A DNA stretch of 64,000 nt from Arctopsyche grandis (lineage: Eukaryota; Arthropoda; Insecta; Trichoptera; Hydropsychidae): NCBI RefSeq assembly GCF_051622035.1, contig NC_135357.1:36315691-36379690 (forward strand), read 5' to 3'. Of the stretch, positions 53,711 to 64,000 are shown piece after piece; position 1 is the stretch's first letter; every line of letters starts with the position of its first letter. Both the position numbers and the translations under genes were made by a program. Under the pieces are notes generated by a model, which had not been told where the DNA came from, searched no databases, and saw nothing but the letters and a program-made list of their open reading frames with translations.

Positions 53711-56467
53711 AATATCCAAACATCTCTTCTTCAATATTTATATTATATACTAACTTTACAAGGTCACAACGAAACGTTACTCCACATATGTTTGTATACA
53801 TAAAAAAAAAAACGGGACAAATCTTTTTATTTGATTTCATGTTATAAAACTTTTGCAGAATGTGTACTGTACATATTTACATCGGATTGTATTCGGTGAT
53901 ATGAATAAATATTGTATTGTGATGTCTTTAATATACCAGTGTGGAATATTTTGAGGGTTGGAATGCTAACAGTATTTTTTTATTGATTTATTTACACACA
54001 TATAATGTGTCTAATGAGAGTATTTCTATATGTATATATTATTAAATTATATTTTCTTAAGATTGCTCATTGAATTCGCATGAAATGCACCTTTAGTCTT
54101 GTTGTCCACGGGACATTTATTACATTATGTAATTATTTTTGTATATCAATCGTTTTTACGTTACTTGAACGGCAAAATTGCGACGGCCGATCATTATTTT
54201 AAGCCGTCATATATTTATGTATTGAGCTTTTGTCGTAATGATAGATTACAATAATAATGTGTGTACGATATTTTGCTAAACGTACTCTCTCATGTTGGGA
54301 TCACGTTCGCCTTATTTATAATACTATCAATCCTTAATGAAAAAAAGTTTAAAAAACTTGAATCGCTTCAATGATTCTCGTCAGTATTGTTTTAACGTTC
54401 ATTGTTTACCTCAAGTTAGTACTGAACTAAAAAAATTCGAACGCTTTCGTTTTGTTTTAATACAAATCGAGTATGAATGAATTTCCAGCGTAATATTTAG
54501 CTGTAATAATTAGAATATGCAATAATTTGTTTGCGGCAATTTTTTGTGATAGTGTTAAGATAAATTTAGGAATATATGTAATCAGAAACATTTACTGATC
54601 CCATTGCAAGATCAGATTTATTTATTACTCGTTAGTATATTAGTATGTGAGATTGTTGTTTATTTTTATTTTTTATTTGCTATTTATATACTTACGAAGC
54701 AATGGCTGGACACCAGCTCTGTGTGTTGTGTTGAATTATTATATTAATAATAATTGCCTGTTTGCTTTATCGTATTATACATGTGATTTCGTCCACGTTA
54801 CCATTTTAAATTTGTATTGTATTATAATATATGTAATATTCACAGTTGGCGATCTGAGCACAAAATTAACATATCATCGTTGAAGACTTTTTTCACTAAT
54901 CATCAACGGTATAATCAACAAATATGTATATTTAATATCTGCACAATAGCTTATCTAGCAATTTAATACAGCCATGTTTATCTTCTCAAAAGGAAATGAA
55001 TTTGAAATGAAATATTTATTACACAAAAAGTACAAAAGTTAATTGTCGATTTTGTATTATTAATATTATCCAAACAGATTTCACAATTTACGATGTTGTA
55101 TATTGAAGATTTGAATACTGAATGTGTAATTATGTCATGATTATTTATTATGATTAATAATAGTGCTGTGTATTATTTATATATTTAATATTGCATATTT
55201 AAAATTAAATATAAACTGAAAATTGGCACCAAATGTAAAATTGTAGTTATTACATTCAATAATATGCACAGCTTGTACGTATGTATCGTATAGTTCGGCT
55301 TTATATATTGTAAAAATGTTTGCTCCGAAATGTCGTTAATCATTGATTATGCAAATTTATAAATATCGTTGTACTGTTGAAACTTGCGCAAAAATTATAC
55401 AACATACAGATATTTGTAGTTTGTACTAACGAATGAATATTTTCTAGGTAAAAATGTAACTGTCAAGTTTTTAAATCGGAATTATTTTGTATGTGTATTA
55501 TATTTATTAAACTGTTATATTGAAATTTGTTTCCGTGATAATATATAAGTATTAATTACAGTAAATGAGTGTTGTAAGATCTAAGTTTGCTGTAACATAC
55601 TGGGTACATTATATTATTAACAAAAAATAAATTAAGAAACACCAAGTGACAAAAATGACGTGTACTTCCATATGTGATATTATTTTAATTTAATTTAGTT
55701 TAGATGAATGTTATTTGTTTGTTGAATGCAACTGTTATTTATATACGCATACTTTTTCTGTCAACTGTTTTTTTATGGTAAATATATATACTATTTATTT
55801 ATAATATATGTACATGAATTAATAAAGCATTGATTTAACTCGGAATATTTTTTCTTCCCTATTTGATTTAATTCAGTGAAACTTGTACATATTACAAATA
55901 TATATATGAAATAAACTGTTTATCAATATATTAGTTTAATAATAATAATAGAAAGCTTGGAGAAAAAGAGGAAACGTTTAGTACTCTTCGGATTGTTGAA
56001 TTTTGGATGATAAATCCTCAATATTGACAATAAAAAAAATATACTCTCCAGTACATACATATGTACATAGATATAGAATAACATAAATGAGGCATTGCAA
56101 ACAAAATTGCTTAGAGAAAGTGGACCCAAAGTACAGGGGAAGTAATTAAAAAAATCGACTCATGGCCAGCTTGCTACTCAGAGAGAGCACTCTTCAAAAG
56201 GGAAACAATTTGTCGAGCAACAGGCTCCATCTTTTATCGGGTACTTTAAATGTGTTCAAATAATGTAAAATAACAAATCTGATACATGAACAAAGTAAGA
56301 AATCAAGTTTTTTAGTATTTCATGAAATAAATAAAAATAATGGAATCCTGTTGAAAAGGACTTGATCCGGCAGTAAATGACGAGCGGCTAAAAATTAGTA
56401 AGAGAAACGCTATAGTAAGTTTTAAAGTTATGAAATAATAAAAATGTTCTATAGTAAACCTCACTAA
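53711..56467. other. 3' UTR and AT-rich intergenic DNA
   Basis: AATAAA at 53904-53909 is the nearest polyadenylation signal after the phosphatase stop. The rest is AT-rich, with further late AATAAA copies (for example near 55820 and 55910). No gene, RNA or transposon is recognised up to the MITE at 56468. Confidence 0.5.
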
Positions 56468-56649
56468 GATTATTAGTCACATTACGATCGCCCAAAAGAC
56501 AATTTTTGCCATGAAAATCGCGAATATGGAATATTCGGCACTCGATTTCTCGTTAGTATGATAGACTTTTTGGCTGCCAGATGTTCCGTTATAGAGATTT
56601 TAGTGCCTTTTTTTTAGGCAAGCGCTTTGTGACCAATAATCACCGAACC
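56468..56649 (-). mobile_element. Family A MITE upstream of Fen1
   Basis: This diverged inverted copy keeps CAATTTTTGCCATGAAAATC, GGCTGCCAGATGTTCCG and the terminal AATCACCGAACC. It ends 330 bp before the Fen1 start codon. Confidence 0.82.
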
Positions 56650-56978
56650 AGATTATTTAAGTTTTGCCAACGTATAGCGTAAGAAAATTAATAAATTATA
56701 AAAATACTCTCATCATGAAAGTATATAATTGTATTTTGCACTTTCAAAACAGTAATATAATTGTATTTGGCACTTTCAAACAACCAGTCGTAGTTCATTA
56801 GCATCAAAAAAAGCTATTTTGATTTTAAAAAAATCAATTACATCGATGGCCGTTAAACGTAGTATTATGGTCGGCATGACAGCTAGCGTTGGCGCGAAAG
56901 TGACGTTTTTGTTATACACCGGTGATTTCATGTTACATTTATTTTTGAAGGACACATAAAAGACATAAAACCGCCACC

Positions 56979-58892
56979 ATGGGTATTCTCGGCTTAGCCA
57001 AGATCATCGCTGATGCTGCTCCCCAAGCCATCAAGGAGAGCGAGATCAAAAATTATTTCGGTAATTTCAATGCATGTATAACCTCTAAATTTTTGGCATC
57101 TGCCAACATACGTTGACGTTTGATATTTTTTAAATGAAGATTGTATTCAAACCTTAACAAAAAATAATATTAATTAATTAATATTCATAATGTCAACTGT
57201 TGATTGACTTCATGTATGAAGTCAATCGACAGTATGACCCTGGTGAATAAAATAAATGATTTTTTTGCAACATTGCACATTTCATATGTAATTTTTATGA
57301 ATAAAATTATATTAAAGAATAGCTTAATATACCCCAGAGTTGTCTTCCACTCGTTCCCAAATGCACATATCATTATTTTTTTGTAGGAAGGAAAATCGCC
57401 ATAGATGCGTCTATGTGTCTTTACCAATTTTTGATAGCCGTCCGAAGTGAAGGTAAAGAATATCTTAACCTTTCAATAATGTATTATAATACATTCTTTA
57501 AGAAAATACTTTATAAATCTTTGCTTTTCAAGGCGCACAGCTCACATCAGTCGACGGTGAGACGACTTCTCATCTCATGGGAACTTTTTATCGCACAATC
57601 CGCCTATTGGAAAACGGCATCAAACCAGTGTACGTATTCGACGGCAAACCACCAGATATGAAATCGTCCGAGCTGGTGAAACGCGCTGAGAGACGCGAAG
57701 ACGCTCAGAAAGAACTCGCCAAAGCTACTGAAATCGGTAATACATTCATACATGCAAGTATTCACTCTACTAATGTAACCGATTAACTTAATTCATATTC
57801 CTCGGCTCTTGATAGGAGACACAGCTATGATCGAAAAATTCAACCGGCGTCTGGTGAAAGTCACCAAGCAACATGGCGAAGAAGTCAAAGAACTATTGAA
57901 ACTGATGGGTGTGCCGTTCGTAGACGCGCCGTGTGAAGCTGAAGCCGAATGTGCAGCTTTGGTATTAATCTTTTACGCACCAAATACACATGTAATTTAT
58001 TTTATAAGCCTGATTAATCCTTTGTGTGATAGGTTCGTGCTGGAAAAGTGTACGCAGTGGCCACCGAAGATATGGACGCTCTCACATTCGGATCGAACAT
58101 ACTTTTACGACACATGACATTCTCGGAAGCTAGAAAGATGCCTGTGCAAGAGTTTCAATTGGACCGAGTACTGGAAGGACTGTCATTGACGAAAGACGAG
58201 GTTCACACACGAGTTCGAATACATTCGGAACACATTAAATTATTTATTTTAAATATTTCGTCAGTTTGTAGACTTTTGCATCCTCCTCGGATGCGACTAC
58301 TGTCCGTCGATCAGAGGCATCGGACCGAAGCGGGCCATAGAGCTGATACATCAACACCGATCCATTGAAAACATATTGAAGAATATCGACACAAATAAAT
58401 ATCCACCCCCTGACGGTTGGAACTACGCTCAAGCTAGAAAACTATTCCACGAGCCGGAGGTATCTAATGTGGATAAGATAGAGGTATATACGTTTATAAT
58501 GGAATAAGACATTCCTTACTTAAAATGGATTTCGTCAATGAAAGTTCTCTCACTTTAGTTAAAATGGTCCGATCCTGACGAAGAAGGCTTGGTGAAATAT
58601 TTGTGCGGCGATAAGCAATTCAATGAGGACCGTGTGCGATCCGGTGCTAAAAAGTTACTTAAATCCAGATCGGGAACTACCCAAGGACGTCTCGATACAT
58701 TTTTCAAGGTTAATCGACATGTTTTACTATTTGTAATAAATTGATGATTGAGTATAACCGTTGAATTGACTGATACAGGTGTTGCCGTCTACTAATAATA
58801 CTCCAAAACGAAAAGCTGATGATAAAAAGGGCGCTACACCCAAAAGAGGAAAAACCGCTGGTACGGGAAGAGGGAGAGGAAGACCAAAATAG
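56979..58892 (+). CDS. Fen1: Flap endonuclease 1 (FEN1)
   Basis: FEN1 is a nuclear structure-specific 5' nuclease that removes 5' flaps in Okazaki fragment maturation and long-patch base excision repair. Eight exons join in phase: 56979-57060, 57387-57452, 57533-57736, 57816-57961, 58033-58200, 58265-58483, 58559-58708 and 58779-58892; 382 residues, against 380 in human. The start has a strong GCCACCATGG context and opens MGILGLAK. All acidic metal ligands are present: D34, D86, E158, E160, D179, D181 and D233. The PCNA-binding box QGRLDTFF lies at 337-344, followed by a basic tail rich in Lys and Arg. Residue 232 is Cys where human has Ser. Introns are 62-326 bp. Nothing suggests a pseudogene. 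Confidence 0.98.
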
Positions 58893-58969
58893 CTTTTATA
58901 CATATTTTATCTTTGGAAAACAATTAATCCATATGTGTGACACGTTAAACTATGAATTATTTTAAATGT

Positions 58970-58975
58970 AATAAA
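58970..58975 (+). promoter_or_regulatory. Polyadenylation signal of Fen1
   Basis: AATAAA lies 78 bp after the Fen1 stop, upstream of the MITEs that separate Fen1 from Pgi. Confidence 0.65.
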
Positions 58976-59088
58976 TAATCCGATGCATTTTCATACTCTG
59001 CAAAGTTCTGACTGAATTAACACGACAGAGAATGATGACGTTAGAAAAAATTAGAATAAAATTTTGTTGTGGCCATTGATATATAATA

Positions 59089-59290
59089 CACTAGATCCGC
59101 CCTCACGCTTTATACTGGTCTCCCTTTTGGCGCATGCACAGTTTCTCTCAGTAGGTAGGTAGGTAGCGCTGCGTCGTAGGGAAAAAAAACATTTTTTTTC
59201 CCAACTTCCCCGCTAGTTAAACCCCCCGCACCCCTCAGTTAATGAAGACAAGATCTCCGACCAAAATCACACGTCAGGGCCCATCTAGTG
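59089..59290. mobile_element. Tc1/mariner-type MITE with TA flanks
   Basis: The ends CACTAGATCCG and, inverted, CACTAGATGGG are related, and TA flanks both sides (59087-59088 and 59291-59292). The 202-bp interior is GC-richer than its surroundings and non-coding. Confidence 0.65.
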
Positions 59291-59305
59291 TATTATACAT
59301 CAATT

Positions 59306-59499
59306 GTTGTGGCTATTTGCAGGTACTATATCTGCAAATTATTGGCTATTTGCAACTATAATCGGATTATAAGTTCATGCGCAGAAGGCTCTGCGCCTGT
59401 CGCAGATATAGTACCTGCAAATAGCCAATAATTCGACTAGATATAGTACCTACAAATAGCCAATAATTTGCAGACATAGTACCTGCAAATAGCCACAAC
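59306..59499. mobile_element. Hairpin MITE with iterated subterminal repeats
   Basis: GTTGTGGCTATTTGCAGGTA on the left recurs inverted on the right, with nearly identical arms of about 47 bp. A third iteration of GCAAATAGCCAATAATTCG lies inside the right half. The centre contains a small hairpin, GCGCAGA / TCTGCGC. Fragments of the family occur at 5425-5475. Confidence 0.75.
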
Positions 59500-59950
59500 C
59501 ATAAAAATTTTCTCAATAATGATATGAAACTATATTTCTATTCATTTTTGCAACATCCTCGATTGAAACATATGTATGTCCATTATACGACTCGATAATT
59601 TAACTAATATTAAAATAAAATCAATAAAAAAACAATTGTATTTATTCTTATATGAACAGACATCGGCAACATATAAATTTACAAATAAATAAGTAAAAAT
59701 TCACATCCGTATTATAAATACATATCAAGATAAAATTTGAAAATCAGACAAAAAACATCACAATATAATTTAATTTAAATATTCTTTTTCAGTCTCATGT
59801 CGACATCTCGATAACAACAGTTGGTCCGATGAATTATAAAATTTCCATACATATACATATTTAATTAAAAAAAAATATATATAAATGCATATACATACAT
59901 ATTAAACCATATCAATAATAATACATCAAATGACATTGCTATGAGGGTTC

Positions 59951-63443
<3,493 letters not shown>

Positions 63444-64000
63444 CTGAAATGATAGATTTAAAGTAATAAAATCGTTTTGAATGTGACTCAAGGTGAATGT
63501 AAATACATATAAAGCGGTAACGTGTCGAATGAAGGTCACTTTGAAATGAGTGAACGTGCCTTTTTGTTCTAAGCTCTCATTCTCATATAAACACCAATTA
63601 ATAATGGCCTACATATACACATTTATTACATACATATGTCTTGGGTTTTATGTATGGTATCTCATTTTATATCCAACATTATCAACGGATAATGTTGGAT
63701 ATAAAATGTATAAGCAGATTTTAATATGAATTTTGTTTCATATCAATGCCAGAAAAATATCAAAATTAGTTTGTAATACTACATACACCTTCATATATTA
63801 GCTTGATAGCTAAAATATATATAAATAAATAAATATATTATACACACAACGTATTTTAAGCCTGATACATATATACGTCCTATTTTGAACGGGACTGTCC
63901 CGTTTCCAGGTAGCTTATCCCGTTGTCTCCAAGCTCAGCTTCGGGACGTCTAAATGTCCCATTTTCAAAAAGAGAGCAACTTTTATGCCTGCCCAGCACT
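63444..64000. other. Pgi upstream or intron sequence to window edge
   Basis: No further Pgi exon was recognised. The stretch holds a perfect 21-bp stem hairpin (63663-63708) and, from about 63880, a segment with repeated GGGAC/GTCCC motifs that may be part of a transposon continuing past the edge. Confidence 0.4.
63663..63708. repeat. Perfect 21-bp stem-loop with 4-base loop
   Basis: CATTTTATATCCAACATTATC is followed by AACG and its exact reverse complement. No terminator or known RNA fits in this setting; it may be a small palindromic duplication. Confidence 0.85.

Noticed and set aside
57190-57236. Short inverted repeat ATTGACTTCAT / ATGAAGTCAAT in Fen1 intron 1
   Set aside because: Too short and isolated to support a function or a transposon.

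Overview
This 64 kb window is nuclear DNA from an insect, probably holometabolous. It is AT-rich, its genes have many small introns with canonical GT-AG ends, and its gaps and larger introns are full of short DNA transposons, LINE fragments and tRNA-derived SINEs. I cannot name the order or species from the sequence. I saw no prokaryotic operon, CRISPR array or virus.

Six conserved genes can be rebuilt exon by exon with consistent reading phase. In order: DDX27 DEAD-box RNA helicase (+, 9857-13789, 14 exons, complete); borealin (-, 15162-21502, 7 exons, complete); the type I BMP receptor saxophone (+, 23203-29638, 12 exons, complete); a 5'-nucleotidase-family metallophosphatase (+, 47597-53710, 14 exons, complete from the chosen ATG); FEN1 flap endonuclease (+, 56979-58892, 8 exons, complete); and glucose-6-phosphate isomerase (-, 59951-63443, 9 exons, N-terminus beyond the right edge). 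A seventh, small two-exon gene of 66 codons is possible at 37360-37664, but its intron would have to be of GC-AG type. DDX27/borealin and FEN1/Pgi are tail-to-tail pairs, and borealin/sax are head-to-head. The genes are housekeeping or developmental and do not form one pathway.

The rest is a dense, nested repeat landscape. Many elements can be delimited by terminal inverted repeats and target-site duplications: hAT elements with 8-bp duplications (246-1040, 7337-8120, 14627-14831, 42678-42850, 45547-46861), a 204-bp MITE family with about eight copies, TTAA-flanked piggyBac-like MITEs (17567-18129, 37718-38210, 52713-53273), PIF/Harbinger elements (8720-9441, 14349-14971), a Merlin-like element with an internal inversion (21960-22469), a solo LTR (16935-17316), several long fold-back elements, jockey-like and RTE-like LINE pieces, and at least six SINE copies. 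One sax intron is almost entirely a 1.39 kb AT dinucleotide tract.

I found no convincing new biological system. The most unusual items are the rearranged Merlin copy, the large self-complementary AT tract and fold-back elements, the unrecognised small gene, and a 26-bp tandem array that repeats an NF-Y-like motif five times.
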